NCBI GenBank assembly: GCA_003569205.1
Contig: BGOK01000003.1
Span: 1-64,000 of the forward strand
Direction of reading: 5' to 3'
Source: Verrucomicrobiota bacterium
GTDB lineage: Bacteria; Verrucomicrobiota; Verrucomicrobiia; Opitutales; UBA953
DNA: 64,000 nt
This document shows, piece by piece, positions 35,900-45,089 of the stretch. The position numbers were made by a program, and so were the translations under genes. How positions within the stretch are numbered: the first letter of the stretch is position 1; each line of letters starts with the position of its first letter. The notes under the pieces are model-generated. The model was not told the DNA's origin and searched no databases. It saw only the letters and a list, made by a program, of their open reading frames with translations.

Positions 35900-37200
35900 C
35901 GCTTCTTCGCGAGGCGGATTTGCAGCGAGCGCCCGTGCGCATCGAGGCTTTCCATGCCCGCAAAGGCGGCGACCACGCTGGCGGCTTTGGCGAGCGAGCG
36001 TTGATCATAGCGCACGAAGCTCGTCCGGCGGAGGAAGTCGGCGACGCGGAGGCCGCTGAAGAATCGCCCTGTCCCACCAGTCGGTAGCGTGTGGCTCGGG
36101 CCAGCGGTGAAGTCGCCGAGGACCGTCGGGGTCTCGTGGCCGAGGAGCAGGGCGCCTGCGGTCGTGATGGCGGCGGAGAGTTTCGCTTCTTCGCGTTTCG
36201 CAACCATGAGCTCAAGGTGTTCAGGGGCGACGAGGTTGGCCACGCGCGCCGCTTCGGAGATTTTCCGGACGAGGATTACGCAGGTCATCTTCTCGAGCGC
36301 CTTCGTGATTTTGGCACCATGCGAGAGCGTGAGGGCTTGGGCGTGGGCCGAAGCGAGGCAACGGTCGGCGAAGGCCGCTTGGTCGCAGACGAGGTAGAGC
36401 TTTTCCTTGCCGCTACCGTGTTCGGCCTGTGCGCAGAGGTCAGCGCCAACGAAAACAGGGTTAGCCGTACGGTCAGCGATGATCATCACTTCACTCGGGC
36501 CGGGCAGAAGGTCGACGCCCACGACGCCGAAGAGCTGGCGTTTGGCTTCGGTGACATACGCGTTGCCGGGGCCGAAGACCTTATCGACGGCGGGGATGGA
36601 CTTCGTTCCGAGCGCGAGGGCGGCGATGGCTTGGACGCCGCCGACCGCGTAGACTTCCTTGATGCCGCAGAGGTAGAGGGCGGCTAAGATGTCTGGGTTA
36701 ATCTGGCCGTCGGGTCCGGGGGGCGTGCAGGCACAGAGCTCAGGCACGCCAGCAACCTTCGCGGGGAGTGCCGTCATCAGGACCGTCGAAACGAGCGGGA
36801 CTTGGCCGCCCGGGATGTAAAGGCCGCAACGTTGGATGGCATGGTGACGTTCGCCGACCGTGGCGCCATGCGGGTTCTTCGCAGACCAGCCCTTGGGCAA
36901 AGTGCGGCGGTGGAAGTCGGTCACGCAACGCGCCGCTTCATTGATGGCCTTGCGTTTGGCAGGGGTGAGTTGCTGCGCGGCCAGCTTGAGGCGGGCCTCG
37001 GGGATGCGGAGTTGCTTGGCGCTCAACTGCACATGGTCGAACTTCTTTGTGTAGGCTAGCACGGCAGTGTCGCCGCGGTCACGCACGTCAGCGATGATGC
37101 TAGCCACCGTCGTACGGACGTCGGTCGAAGCTTCACCATTGCCAACGAAGGCACGGAGGCGGGCAAGGAAGTCGGGGGCGTTGGCCTGAAGGACGGGCAT
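35896..37200 (-). CDS. hisD: Histidinol dehydrogenase
   Basis: Catalyses the two NAD-dependent oxidations of L-histidinol to L-histidine. 434 residues, full length. Family motifs include RCGLYIPGGQVPLVSTVLMT, AVGGVQAIAALALG, the VFGPGNAYVTEAKRQ stretch, and the Zn/catalytic region LCAQAEHGSGKE and AGPSHTLPTGG. A gene for a small secreted protein ends 4 bases before its start. The last 4 bases overlap the 3' end of hisN. Confidence 0.95.
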   Translation of the reverse strand: MPVLQANAPDFLARLRAFVGNGEASTDVRTTVASIIADVRDRGDTAVLAYTKKFDHVQLSAKQLRIPEARLKLAAQQLTPAKRKAINEAARCVTDFHRRTLPKGWSAKNPHGATVGERHHAIQRCGLYIPGGQVPLVSTVLMTALPAKVAGVPELCACTPPGPDGQINPDILAALYLCGIKEVYAVGGVQAIAALALGTKSIPAVDKVFGPGNAYVTEAKRQLFGVVGVDLLPGPSEVMIIADRTANPVFVGADLCAQAEHGSGKEKLYLVCDQAAFADRCLASAHAQALTLSHGAKITKALEKMTCVILVRKISEAARVANLVAPEHLELMVAKREEAKLSAAITTAGALLLGHETPTVLGDFTAGPSHTLPTGGTGRFFSGLRVADFLRRTSFVRYDQRSLAKAASVVAAFAGMESLDAHGRSLQIRLAKKR

Positions 37201-37204
37201 GGGC

Positions 37205-37930
37205 TTAGCGGGTCGGGAAGATGAAGTGAATGGGCGCGAGCGTGGGGTTCACGGCGATTTTTTCGTAAGTAGCCTCAGCGACTTTCTTACCATCAATCAA
37301 GATGGCTTCCTTCTGCGTAAAGAGGATACCCTCGACGATGGTCGTCGCGATGACCAGCTGGCGTTGCGTCTTGCCGTCGGGCATCGGCTGGTCGGTGGCA
37401 GTGAGGCGGAAGGTTTCGGCGTCGAAGTGGCGGATGAGGCGGAAGCCGCTCTTGTAGGCGTATTCCACGGCCACTTGCTTGCGTCCGTTGATCTCGCTGG
37501 CGGGCGCGGCCTTCACGACGCCTTGGCGCTCGGCCGGGGCGGCAAAGAAAGTGAGGTCGCTCATGGCCATGTCGCGGAGCACGCTGACAAACTCGGAGCG
37601 CAGTACGCCGATTTGGGTCGTCTGCGTGGACTTGCGCCAACCTTCGTTGCCGTTGGTCGCGAGGATCTCTTCGACGGAGCGGTTGGCGTTGAGGCTGAGC
37701 TGGTAGCGCTGATCGGGCGCGTTGACCTCGAGCAGGGTGAAGCCAGCGGGCTTTCCGGCCGCATCGACGGACGTCAGTTCGAATTGGAGGCTCCGCACCT
37801 TCGCGAGGGCGGCGGGGTCTTGGGCCAGGGCGGCGCGCGCCCGGGCGATGACCTCGGTGGGGGTGAGCTCGGCGGCGAAGGCGCAGGTCGCGCAGGCTAG
37901 CCAAGCGAGCATGGTCCGGAAAGATGCCAT
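37205..37930 (-). CDS. Secreted protein of unknown function, LolA-like
   Basis: 241 residues from the ATG at 37930, which opens a signal peptide (MASFRTMLAWLACATCAFA). The mature part is beta-rich, with an acidic/hydrophobic alternating pattern and phrases such as ATNGNEGWRKSTQT and FRLIRHFDAETFRL that resemble LolA/LolB-like outer-membrane lipoprotein carrier folds. No motif is decisive. It is directly upstream of hisD (4-base gap), so it may be co-transcribed with a histidine gene without sharing its function. Confidence 0.6.
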   Translation of the reverse strand: MASFRTMLAWLACATCAFAAELTPTEVIARARAALAQDPAALAKVRSLQFELTSVDAAGKPAGFTLLEVNAPDQRYQLSLNANRSVEEILATNGNEGWRKSTQTTQIGVLRSEFVSVLRDMAMSDLTFFAAPAERQGVVKAAPASEINGRKQVAVEYAYKSGFRLIRHFDAETFRLTATDQPMPDGKTQRQLVIATTIVEGILFTQKEAILIDGKKVAEATYEKIAVNPTLAPIHFIFPTR

Positions 37931-38033
37931 AAGGCTTCTGGATATGGCTTTGGCGGTGGGCCTTGGCAAGCCTCCGCCCAGTTGGGTGGGGTCGGCATTG
38001 ACCCTTTCGGGCTAACCGCCTAAGTTTTGGGCC

Positions 38034-38399
38034 ATGCGAATCCTTGCGCTGCTGCTTTTGACCCTGACCTTCACGGCCTGCCAGAACGCCCAGCCCGAGG
38101 ACGAATGGCGCAACCATACCGCCACGAAGTTACACCTCATCAAAGTTGGTGATACCCGCGCACAGGTCATCGAACTCCTTGGGGTACCGAGCGATGCGTC
38201 GGCTGATGGGACGATGGAGACGCTCTTTTACCGCATGCTACCGACTTCGGCGGAACTCGAATATGCCGCCTCGAACAAAGCTTTAGGTGGCTGGAAGAAT
38301 GCGGCCGAGAAGCGCGCGGTGCCGCCAATCACGCATGAAGTTCGCCTGCTGAACGGTATCGTCAGTGGTTACGGTCCGGCTTTGACGCCAACGCGCTGA
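38034..38399 (+). CDS. Small lipoprotein, BamE/SmpA-like
   Basis: 121 residues. Signal peptide with lipobox ending TFTAC (Cys16). The segment HLIKVGDTRAQVIELLGVPS matches the helical start of SmpA/OmlA (BamE)-type domains, where a KxGxTxxqVxxlLGxP pattern is common. Located between a divergent secreted-protein gene and the convergent hisA, whose stop is 3 bases away. Outer-membrane role is an inference. Confidence 0.7.
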   Translation: MRILALLLLTLTFTACQNAQPEDEWRNHTATKLHLIKVGDTRAQVIELLGVPSDASADGTMETLFYRMLPTSAELEYAASNKALGGWKNAAEKRAVPPITHEVRLLNGIVSGYGPALTPTR

Positions 38400-38402
38400 G
38401 GT

Positions 38403-39131
38403 TCAACCGCGGGCCGCGACTAAGAGGCCGGCGACATCGCAGCGGCCCTCGTAGAGTGCCTTGCCGACAATAGCCCCGACCAGATTGGGGTAGGCCTTGG
38501 ATAACTGCGCGAGGCGACGGACGTCTTCCGTGCCAGCCACGCCACCCGAAGCAATGACGCCGCAAGGACATGCCTTGAGCACGGCCTCGAGGGAATTCCA
38601 GTTGGGGCCGGTGAGCATACCATCGGTCGCGATGTCCGTATAGATCACCGTGGAGACACCGAGCTCACCCGCTTCCTTGGCGAAGTCGGTGGCCTGCAGG
38701 GCGGTCACGGCCGTCCAGCCTTTGACGGCGACGAGGCCATCCTTAGCGTCGATGCCAACGGCGAGGCGCGGGCCGTGGGCCTTGGCCATCTCACGGAGGA
38801 AAGCGGGGTCGGTCGCGGCGCGGGTACCGATGACGACGCGGCTGGCGCCCGTAGCGTAAGCGGACTCGGCGAGGGCGCGGTCGCGCATGCCACCCCCGAA
38901 TTGAATCTTCGGGCCGAGCTGTGCAATGCGCGCGAGCGTCGCCAGGTTGAGTGGGGCGCCGCCGAAGGCACCGTCAAGGTCGACGACGTGAATCCATTCC
39001 GCGCCGGCTTGGGCGAACTGGACGGCGGGTTCGACCGGGTCTTCGTAATAGTTCGTGCGCGCGTCGTCGCGGCCTTGGCTGAGGCGTACGCAGCGACCGC
39101 CGCGGATGTCGATGGCGGGATAGACGATCAT
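38403..39131 (-). CDS. hisA: ProFAR isomerase
   Basis: 1-(5-phosphoribosyl)-5-[(5-phosphoribosylamino)methylideneamino]imidazole-4-carboxamide isomerase of histidine synthesis. 242 residues with the (beta/alpha)8 markers AIDIRGGRCVRL (catalytic Asp8), VVDLDGAFGG, FGGGMRD, and the second catalytic Asp in YTDIATDGMLTGPN, plus IASGGVAG. ATG at 39131. It lies 4 bases after the corrected stop of clpX, so it seems to be the last gene of the tig-clpP-clpX transcript. Confidence 0.95.
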   Translation of the reverse strand: MIVYPAIDIRGGRCVRLSQGRDDARTNYYEDPVEPAVQFAQAGAEWIHVVDLDGAFGGAPLNLATLARIAQLGPKIQFGGGMRDRALAESAYATGASRVVIGTRAATDPAFLREMAKAHGPRLAVGIDAKDGLVAVKGWTAVTALQATDFAKEAGELGVSTVIYTDIATDGMLTGPNWNSLEAVLKACPCGVIASGGVAGTEDVRRLAQLSKAYPNLVGAIVGKALYEGRCDVAGLLVAARG

Positions 39132-39135
39132 GAAA

Positions 39136-40466
39136 TTAGGCGCCCTTGCGGGCCTTCGTGCTCGCGGCCGCCACCGTCACCGGCTTCTCGCCGCGGATGG
39201 CTTCCGCCGTCACCGTGAACTTCGAGCCGGCTGGGTGTTCGGGCAAGGCGTACATGGTCTCGAGCAACACGCCTTCGAGGACGGAGCGGAGGCCACGGGC
39301 GCCGGTGCCGAGGGCGAGCGCGCGTTCCGCGGGGCGTCCAGGGCTTCGGGGGTGAATTCGAGATTCATGCCCGAAAGGCCAAAGAGCTTACGGTACTGCT
39401 TGGTCGGGGCGTTCTTCGGCTCGGTCAGGATCCGGATGAGGGCATCCTTACTGAGCGGCTCGAGGACGGAGATGACCGGGAGGCGGCCGACGAACTCGGG
39501 GATCATCCCGAACGAGAATAGGTCTTCGGGCTGGAGACCGGCGAGGACCTGTTCGGCCGAAAGCGTCGGCGGGATATCGCCGCCTTGGATAAAGCCCAAT
39601 GCCTTGGTACCCGAGCGGCGAGCGATGAGGCGGTCGAGGCCAACGAACGCGCCGCCGGCGATGAAAAGAATATCGCCCGTATCAATTTGGATACACTGCT
39701 GCTCGGGGTGTTTGCGACCGCCAGCAGGCGGCACGTTGCAGACCGTGCCTTCGAGGAGTTTGAGTAGGGCCTGCTGGACACCTTCGCCAGACACATCGCG
39801 CGTGATGGAAGCGGAGTCGGACTTACGGCCGATCTTATCAATCTCGTCGATGAAGATGATGCCGCGCTGGGCGCGCTCGACGTTCATGTCGGCCGCCTGG
39901 AGGAGGCGGAGAACCACGGTTTCAACGTCGTCGCCGACGTAGCCAGCTTCGGTGAGCGTGGTGGCGTCTGCGATGGCGAACGGCACGTCGAGCATGCGCG
40001 CGAGCGTCTTGGCGAGGAGCGTCTTGCCGGTGCCAGTTGGGCCGATGAGTAGGACGTTGCTCTTGTCGAGTTCGACCTCGCCGAGGGCGTTGGTCTTGTC
40101 GCCGCCCGCAGCTTGCGTGAGGCGATCGTTGAGGCGCTTGTAGTGATTATGGACGGCGACGGAGAGGACCTTCTTGGCGTGGTCCTGGCCGATGACGTGG
40201 ATATCGAGTTCCGCGCGGAGGGCCGCGGGGGCCACGAGCTTGACGGGAGTCGGCACATACTTGGCCGGGCCGGCCTGCATGAGCGGACCCGCCGCCGAGC
40301 CAGCGCTGGGCTTACCTTCGCGGGTGCGCTCGCGATCAATCAGCCGGCCGCAGGTGGAGACGCAGACATCGCAGATGCCGATACCTTTAGGACCAGCGAT
40401 GAGCTTGCCGGCCTGGGCGGCGGGCTTGCCGCAGAAGGAGCAACACTCCGCCTGGTCGCCGGCCAT
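39136..40466 (-). CDS. clpX: ATP-dependent Clp protease ATP-binding subunit ClpX (frameshift near C-terminus)
   Basis: AAA+ unfoldase that feeds substrates to ClpP. The N-terminal zinc domain has Cys9/Cys12 (CSFC) and Cys32/Cys35 (CDVC). Walker A is GPTGTGKT, the pore loop GYVG, Walker [11 protein letters not shown]. The ORF from 40466 is good to about [10 protein letters not shown], then turns to noise ([12 protein letters not shown]) and stops at 39210. One base inserted at about 39329-39335 restores [20 protein letters not shown] and [12 protein letters not shown] and moves the stop to 39136. All 3' sequence is intact, so an assembly indel is more likely than a mutant clpX. Confidence 0.92.
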
Positions 40467-40471
40467 GAGGA

Positions 40472-41068
40472 TTAAGCGCGGCCTGCCTTAGGCAGGACGA
40501 CGTGGTCGACGAGGCCGTAGGCCTTGGCCTCTTCGGCTGTCATGTAATTATCGCGGTCCGAGTCGCGCTGTAATTCCTCCGGCGTGCGACCGCTATGCTT
40601 CGCGAGGACGTGGTTGAGCGTGTCGCGCCAGCGGAGGATTTCCTTGGCGGCGATCGAGATATCGGACGTCTGGCCGGTCGCACCGCCACTGGGCTGGTGA
40701 ATCATGACGCGGCAATTAGGGAGTGCGTGACGCTTACCCTTGGTGCCGGCGGCGAGCAGGACGGCCGACATTGAAGCGGCCATGCCGATGCAGTAAGTGT
40801 TCACCTCGCAGGTGAGGAAGTTCATGGTGTCGTAGATCGCCATGCCCGCGGTGACCGAGCCGCCCGGGGAGTTGATGTAGATCGAGATATCCTTCTTCGG
40901 GTCTTCCATCTGCAGGAACAGCATCTGGGCGATGACGGCATTGGCGACGTCGTCGTAGATGGGGGCGCCGAGGAAGATGATGCGATCCTTGAGGAGACGG
41001 CTGTAGATGTCCCACGCCCGTTCGCCGCGTGCATCTCTTTCAACAACGTTGGGGATAATGTAGGACAT
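40472..41068 (-). CDS. clpP: ATP-dependent Clp protease proteolytic subunit
   Basis: Serine peptidase subunit, 198 residues. The catalytic triad is visible as Ser99 in GMAASMSA, His124 in VMIHQPSGG and Asp173 in SDRDNYM. Unlike many homologues it starts directly at SYIIPNVVE, so little or no propeptide is removed. It sits between tig and clpX in the classic order, with clpX starting 5 bases after its stop. Confidence 0.96.
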   Translation of the reverse strand: MSYIIPNVVERDARGERAWDIYSRLLKDRIIFLGAPIYDDVANAVIAQMLFLQMEDPKKDISIYINSPGGSVTAGMAIYDTMNFLTCEVNTYCIGMAASMSAVLLAAGTKGKRHALPNCRVMIHQPSGGATGQTSDISIAAKEILRWRDTLNHVLAKHSGRTPEELQRDSDRDNYMTAEEAKAYGLVDHVVLPKAGRA

Positions 41069-41103
41069 CGTGTGGAGGGGTTAATGGGAACTATACCCGG
41101 ACC

Positions 41104-42414
41104 TTAGGCTTTCTCAACCGCTTCCGGGGCTTTCCCGTCGAGGACGAGGTCGAGGGCCTTATTTAGGACGGCGTCGCGGCGGAGGACTTGGAGCTGATTA
41201 CGGTCCTTGGCCAGCTTTTCGGGCTGAACGTTGGTGCGGTAGGCCTCGCGGAGGATGGCCTGGGTGAATTCCTCGCGGGTGAGGTCGATGCCGTTTTCTT
41301 CGGCGATACGGACCAGAACGACCTGAGCGCGGACCTTGGTTTCGGCGGCCTTGCGGGATTCCGTGATGATTTCCTCGCGCTGGGCTTCGAACTGCTCGGG
41401 CTTCAGGGTGCCATTGCGGATGCGGAGCTGCAGGTACTCATTGAAGAGGCCATTAGCGACCGAATCGACGGCGGACTGGGGGAGAGGGAGATCGAGGCCG
41501 GTGATGAGGGCGTCGAGGGCCTTTTCGCGGCGGGCGGTTTCGGCGGCCTGTTCCTTGGTGCCGGTGATGCCCTTGCGGAGCTGGTCACGGAGGTCGGCTT
41601 CATCCTTCACGCCAACGGACTTGCAGAAGGCTTCATCCACGGCAGGGATTTCCTTGCAGCGGACTTCGGCGACGGTGAGGGCGTACTGCACGGTCTTGCC
41701 ACGGAGGGCTTCGCGGGTGGCGTCGGCGCCGTAGGCTTGCTCCGCCTTAGCGGTGTCGCCGGCCTTAAGACCGATGATGGCCTTGGCAATGGCGGGGACC
41801 GCGACGACTTCGCTTTCCGAGCCCGCTTCTTCCCAAGCGGATTCAGATGAGCCCAGCGGGCCGGCCTCAGCGTCGACTTCCTTGACGGCTTGGCCGTCGA
41901 CGGTGCCGGTGTAGCTGAGACGGACGTAGTCGCCCTTGGCAGCGGCGGCTTCGGTCTTTTCGAAACGGGCGCGCTGTTGGAGGAGCTTCTGGAGGTGCTC
42001 GGCAACTTCGGCGTCGGTCACCGTGACGACTTCCTTGGCAATCTTGATGCTCTGCCAATCGGGGGTCTTGAATTCAGGGAGGACATCGACTTCGTAGCGG
42101 ATGACGACGTCGGCGCCCTGCACGGATTCGTCCTTCTGGACGTCGGCGAGGGTGTAGACGGTGAAGCTCTTCTCTTCCTTGATGCGATCATAGCCCTGGG
42201 CGAGGAGGCGCTGGCTGATTTCATCAGCGATATTCTTGGAGTACTTTTGGCGGACAATCGCTTCGGGCGCCTTGCCCGGACGGAAGCCGGGGAGGGCGGC
42301 TTCGCGCGTGAAGCCCTTGAGCACTTCCTTTTCGGAGGCGGCGACGGTGGCTGCTGGAATCGTCACGGTGACGGAGCGGCGGGTCGGGTTGGTAACTTGG
42401 ATTTTGATGTCCAT
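41104..42414 (-). CDS. tig: Trigger factor
   Basis: Ribosome-associated chaperone and peptidyl-prolyl isomerase, 436 residues. The ribosome-binding signature GFRPGKAPEAIVRQKY is present at residues ~43-58. It is followed by an FKBP-like domain (KGDYVRLSYTGTVDG, residues ~155-240) that is degenerate in its second half, and a helical C-terminal cradle. First gene of tig-clpP-clpX-hisA. The 107 bases between its start and the coaD stop hold a partial GC-rich hairpin but no clear promoter. Confidence 0.93.
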   Translation of the reverse strand: MDIKIQVTNPTRRSVTVTIPAATVAASEKEVLKGFTREAALPGFRPGKAPEAIVRQKYSKNIADEISQRLLAQGYDRIKEEKSFTVYTLADVQKDESVQGADVVIRYEVDVLPEFKTPDWQSIKIAKEVVTVTDAEVAEHLQKLLQQRARFEKTEAAAAKGDYVRLSYTGTVDGQAVKEVDAEAGPLGSSESAWEEAGSESEVVAVPAIAKAIIGLKAGDTAKAEQAYGADATREALRGKTVQYALTVAEVRCKEIPAVDEAFCKSVGVKDEADLRDQLRKGITGTKEQAAETARREKALDALITGLDLPLPQSAVDSVANGLFNEYLQLRIRNGTLKPEQFEAQREEIITESRKAAETKVRAQVVLVRIAEENGIDLTREEFTQAILREAYRTNVQPEKLAKDRNQLQVLRRDAVLNKALDLVLDGKAPEAVEKA

Positions 42415-42521
42415 GGATGTATAGAAAGGAGGTTTGGGAGCCGCCCTAGCGGGCTCGCAAGGGGGGGAAGGGGGAGCAAACGGAACATTCCCCCACGGTC
42501 AACAGCGGAGGAAGGGCCTTT

Positions 42522-43019
42522 TTAGGCTGAACCTAGGCGTTTTTTGAGGCGCGGCAGCACGCAACGGGGCACAAAAGCGGCTGCTTGGGACAGTTTATGG
42601 CGGGCGATGTCCTTCACGAAGGTCGAAGAGGTCACAAACTGGTCTTGGCTGGGCATGAGGACCACCGTCTCGATTTCGGGGGCCATGAGGCGGTTGGCGT
42701 GGGCTAGGTCGAACTCGAACTCGAAGTCACTGAACTTCCGGAGGCCCCGGATGATGGCCACGGCCTTCTGTTTGCGGGCAAACTCAACCGTGAGGCCGTC
42801 GAGGGAGAGGACCCGGATTTTTCCCATGCCCTTGCAGGCTTCGTGAGCCATGATCAGGCGTTCCTCCAAAGGGAATAAAGGGTTCTTGGAGTCGCTTGGC
42901 GCGACGGCGACGATGACGCGGTCGAAGAGCCGGGAGGCGCGACGAAGTACATCCAGGTGCCCGAGGGTGATCGGATCGAAGGTGCCGGGGTAGACGGCGA
43001 TGCGCGGTTTGAGGGTCAT
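42522..43019 (-). CDS. coaD: Phosphopantetheine adenylyltransferase
   Basis: Adds AMP to 4'-phosphopantetheine in CoA synthesis. The ATG at 43019 gives 165 residues; upstream ORF residues are spurious. Nucleotidyltransferase motifs are PGTFDPITLGH (residues 11-21) and the C-terminal FVTSSTFVKDI, with the GLRKFSDFEFE loop in between. Divergent from pgsA with 54 bases between the starts. Confidence 0.95.
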   Translation of the reverse strand: MTLKPRIAVYPGTFDPITLGHLDVLRRASRLFDRVIVAVAPSDSKNPLFPLEERLIMAHEACKGMGKIRVLSLDGLTVEFARKQKAVAIIRGLRKFSDFEFEFDLAHANRLMAPEIETVVLMPSQDQFVTSSTFVKDIARHKLSQAAAFVPRCVLPRLKKRLGSA

Positions 43020-43073
43020 TGTTTTCCTGTTGCGGCTGACTCTCGCCCCAGAACATTGTCCCCGCAAGCCCGC

Positions 43074-43739
43074 ATGCATTTCCTTCGGCATATCCCCAAT
43101 CTCCTCACTGCGGCCCGGTTGCCGGCGGTCTTCCTGATAGCACTCTGGACCTCCTGGGCGGGGGTATGGGCTAGCGCCGCCTTGGCTTTGTTCATTCTGG
43201 CCGCGTTGACCGATATCTTTGATGGCTGGGTCGCCCGTAAACTCGGGGCGGTCTCGGACTTCGGCCGGTTGATGGACGCCTTGGTCGACAAAATCTTCAT
43301 CCTCGGTCTGCTCGTGGGTTTGATGGCTGCCGATTGCCTACCGGGTCGTCACGTGCTTGGGCCCGTGATCGGTGACTTGCCTGCCGCTGGCTACTTGAGC
43401 CCCTCCGACAGCGAACGCCTGCTGGCGGCCTTTGGGGTGGTGCTGATTCTCTGCCGCGAATTCCTTATCACGGGCCTGCGTCTCGTGGCAGCGGCCTCAG
43501 GACAGGTGCTCGAGGCTGAGGGGCTCGGTAAGATTAAGACCTTTCTACAAATCTTGGCCATCGGCCACCTCATCGGTCTACGTGCCTATGAGACGCATTG
43601 GAAGCTCTCCGCCCTCTGGCACGAGCGCTGGGAAGTGATTATCATGAGTCTCTTCTGGCTCTCGGTCGCGCTGACGGTTATCTCGGGTGCGAGTTATCTT
43701 ATCCGCCATCGCCGGCATCTGCCGGGCTTGTCCGGATGA
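43074..43739 (+). CDS. pgsA: CDP-diacylglycerol--glycerol-3-phosphate 3-phosphatidyltransferase
   Basis: Makes phosphatidylglycerophosphate in the inner membrane. The ATG at 43074 gives 221 residues. The CDP-alcohol phosphotransferase signature is exact: DIFDGWVARKLGAVSDFGRL then MDALVD, i.e. D-x2-DG-x2-AR-x8-G-x3-D-x3-D. Several hydrophobic helices follow. Its stop overlaps the start of pgpA as ATGA, so the kinase-phosphatase order of phosphatidylglycerol synthesis is coupled in translation. Confidence 0.95.
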   Translation: MHFLRHIPNLLTAARLPAVFLIALWTSWAGVWASAALALFILAALTDIFDGWVARKLGAVSDFGRLMDALVDKIFILGLLVGLMAADCLPGRHVLGPVIGDLPAAGYLSPSDSERLLAAFGVVLILCREFLITGLRLVAAASGQVLEAEGLGKIKTFLQILAIGHLIGLRAYETHWKLSALWHERWEVIIMSLFWLSVALTVISGASYLIRHRRHLPGLSG

Positions 43740-44209
43740 TGGTCAGCATCGCCACGCTGGGGCCGTTGGGCCGGTTGCGGGCGCCAGGCACATGGGGTTC
43801 CGCTGCGGGTTTACTCTGGTGGGCTTTGGTGGTGCGCCTCGCCCATGCCAAAGGCTGGCACCATGAGTTCATCTTCAACTCACTGGTCGTCTTGATGGCG
43901 ATTGTCATCTGCGGCGTTGCGGCACTCATGATCGGCAAGAAGGACCCGCAAGAAGTCATCCTCGATGAGTTTGCGGCCATGCCGCTGGTCTTCTTGTTCA
44001 ATCCCTATGTGTATAGCGGCAAGTCGTCCTTGCTCCTCATTCTGCTGGGGTTCCTGCTGTTCCGACTCTTCGATATCACGAAGCCCTTTGGCATTAAGGC
44101 GCTAGAGAAGTTACCCGGAGGCTTTGGCATCGTGCTCGATGACGTGATGGCTGCGATTTACGCGAACCTGGTCCTGCACGCCATTGCCTGGCTTTGGGTC
44201 ATCCTCTGA
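43736..44209 (+). CDS. pgpA: Phosphatidylglycerophosphatase A
   Basis: Removes phosphate from phosphatidylglycerophosphate to give phosphatidylglycerol. The ATG at 43736 overlaps the pgsA stop (ATGA) and yields 157 residues, the normal length; the ORF track's longer start lies inside pgsA. Motifs: TLGPLGRLRAPGTWGS, the acidic VILDEFAAM and FRLFDITKPFGI, with several membrane helices. Its stop overlaps the next start as TGATG. Confidence 0.94.
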   Translation: MMVSIATLGPLGRLRAPGTWGSAAGLLWWALVVRLAHAKGWHHEFIFNSLVVLMAIVICGVAALMIGKKDPQEVILDEFAAMPLVFLFNPYVYSGKSSLLLILLGFLLFRLFDITKPFGIKALEKLPGGFGIVLDDVMAAIYANLVLHAIAWLWVIL

Positions 44210-45024
44210 TGGCCACACATTTCGCTCTAGCCGACACCGCGGTCGTCCGGGTCACTGGTGAGGACTCGGCAACTTTCCTTCAGGGGCAGTGCACGGCCGA
44301 CCTGCGCGGCGTAACGTCCGCCGATGCCTTATGGTTGAACCGCAAGGGCCGAGTGCTAGCCCACACGGTGGTGATCAAGGAAGCCGACGGCTCGTTCTTG
44401 CTCCTGGCCCCGCACTTGGCGGCAGAGGCACTGATCGCCGTGGTGACGGCCAACGTGATTGCGGACGACGTTGTCGCCACGGATGAATCTGCGAGTTGGC
44501 TTCGCTGGATGGCTTGGGGCGAACTTCCCGCGCTCGCTGGCGCGCGCGTTTTCGCGACGCAGCGCTACGGTGTTCCGGCTTGGGATGTGCTGACCCCCGC
44601 AAGTGTGGCCGCTCCAGGCGACGTCGTAGATCTCGCGGTATTAGAGTCGCTCCGCATCCACTCCGGTGTGCCGTCCGTGCCGGCCGATTGCGGCGCGAAT
44701 GAGTTTCCACAGGAGTGCGGCCTCGAGCCGTGGGTCAGTTACACGAAGGGCTGCTACCTCGGCCAGGAAGTCATGGCGCGGATTCAGTCCATGGGTTCCC
44801 TGCGTCGAATCCTGCGCCGCGTCGAATCGGTCGACGGCACACCTTTAGTGGCCGGCTCCGAGCTCTCGGTTGCGGGCAAGGTCGTCGGCAAGGTCCGTTC
44901 TGCGGCGGGCCCGCTTGGGCTGGCACTGGTTAACCTCGACCAGCCAGTGGGGACGGTTTGTGCGGCGGTGAGCGCCGGGGTGGTGCTGGGCGTGCCCGCG
45001 GCGTTGCCGTTCGCTAAGGCCTAA
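44209..45024 (+). CDS. ygfZ: YgfZ/GcvT-like folate-binding protein
   Basis: 271 residues from the ATG at 44209, which overlaps the pgpA stop. The YgfZ signature KGCYLGQEVMAR lies near residue 180, and the N-terminal RVTGEDSATFLQGQCTADLR is typical. YgfZ proteins bind tetrahydrofolate and help repair or assemble some Fe-S enzymes. Third gene of the tightly overlapped pgsA-pgpA-ygfZ set; a class I (Fe-S) fumarase gene follows 65 bases later. Confidence 0.9.
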   Translation: MATHFALADTAVVRVTGEDSATFLQGQCTADLRGVTSADALWLNRKGRVLAHTVVIKEADGSFLLLAPHLAAEALIAVVTANVIADDVVATDESASWLRWMAWGELPALAGARVFATQRYGVPAWDVLTPASVAAPGDVVDLAVLESLRIHSGVPSVPADCGANEFPQECGLEPWVSYTKGCYLGQEVMARIQSMGSLRRILRRVESVDGTPLVAGSELSVAGKVVGKVRSAAGPLGLALVNLDQPVGTVCAAVSAGVVLGVPAALPFAKA

Positions 45025-45089
45025 GCGAGTGCCCGACCTCGTTCGGTTTCCGTTTGCGACTAAGCCTTGAGGCGTTTCATTAGAAGCCG

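Noticed and set aside
37293-38117. 274-residue minus-strand ORF overlapping the secreted-protein gene
   Set aside because: Arg/His-rich shadow of the real gene in another frame, lacking a signal peptide or any motif.
39329-39335. Programmed frameshifting in clpX
   Set aside because: No slippery heptamer, pseudoknot or downstream stem is apparent, and ClpX is not known to use it. A sequence error is simpler.
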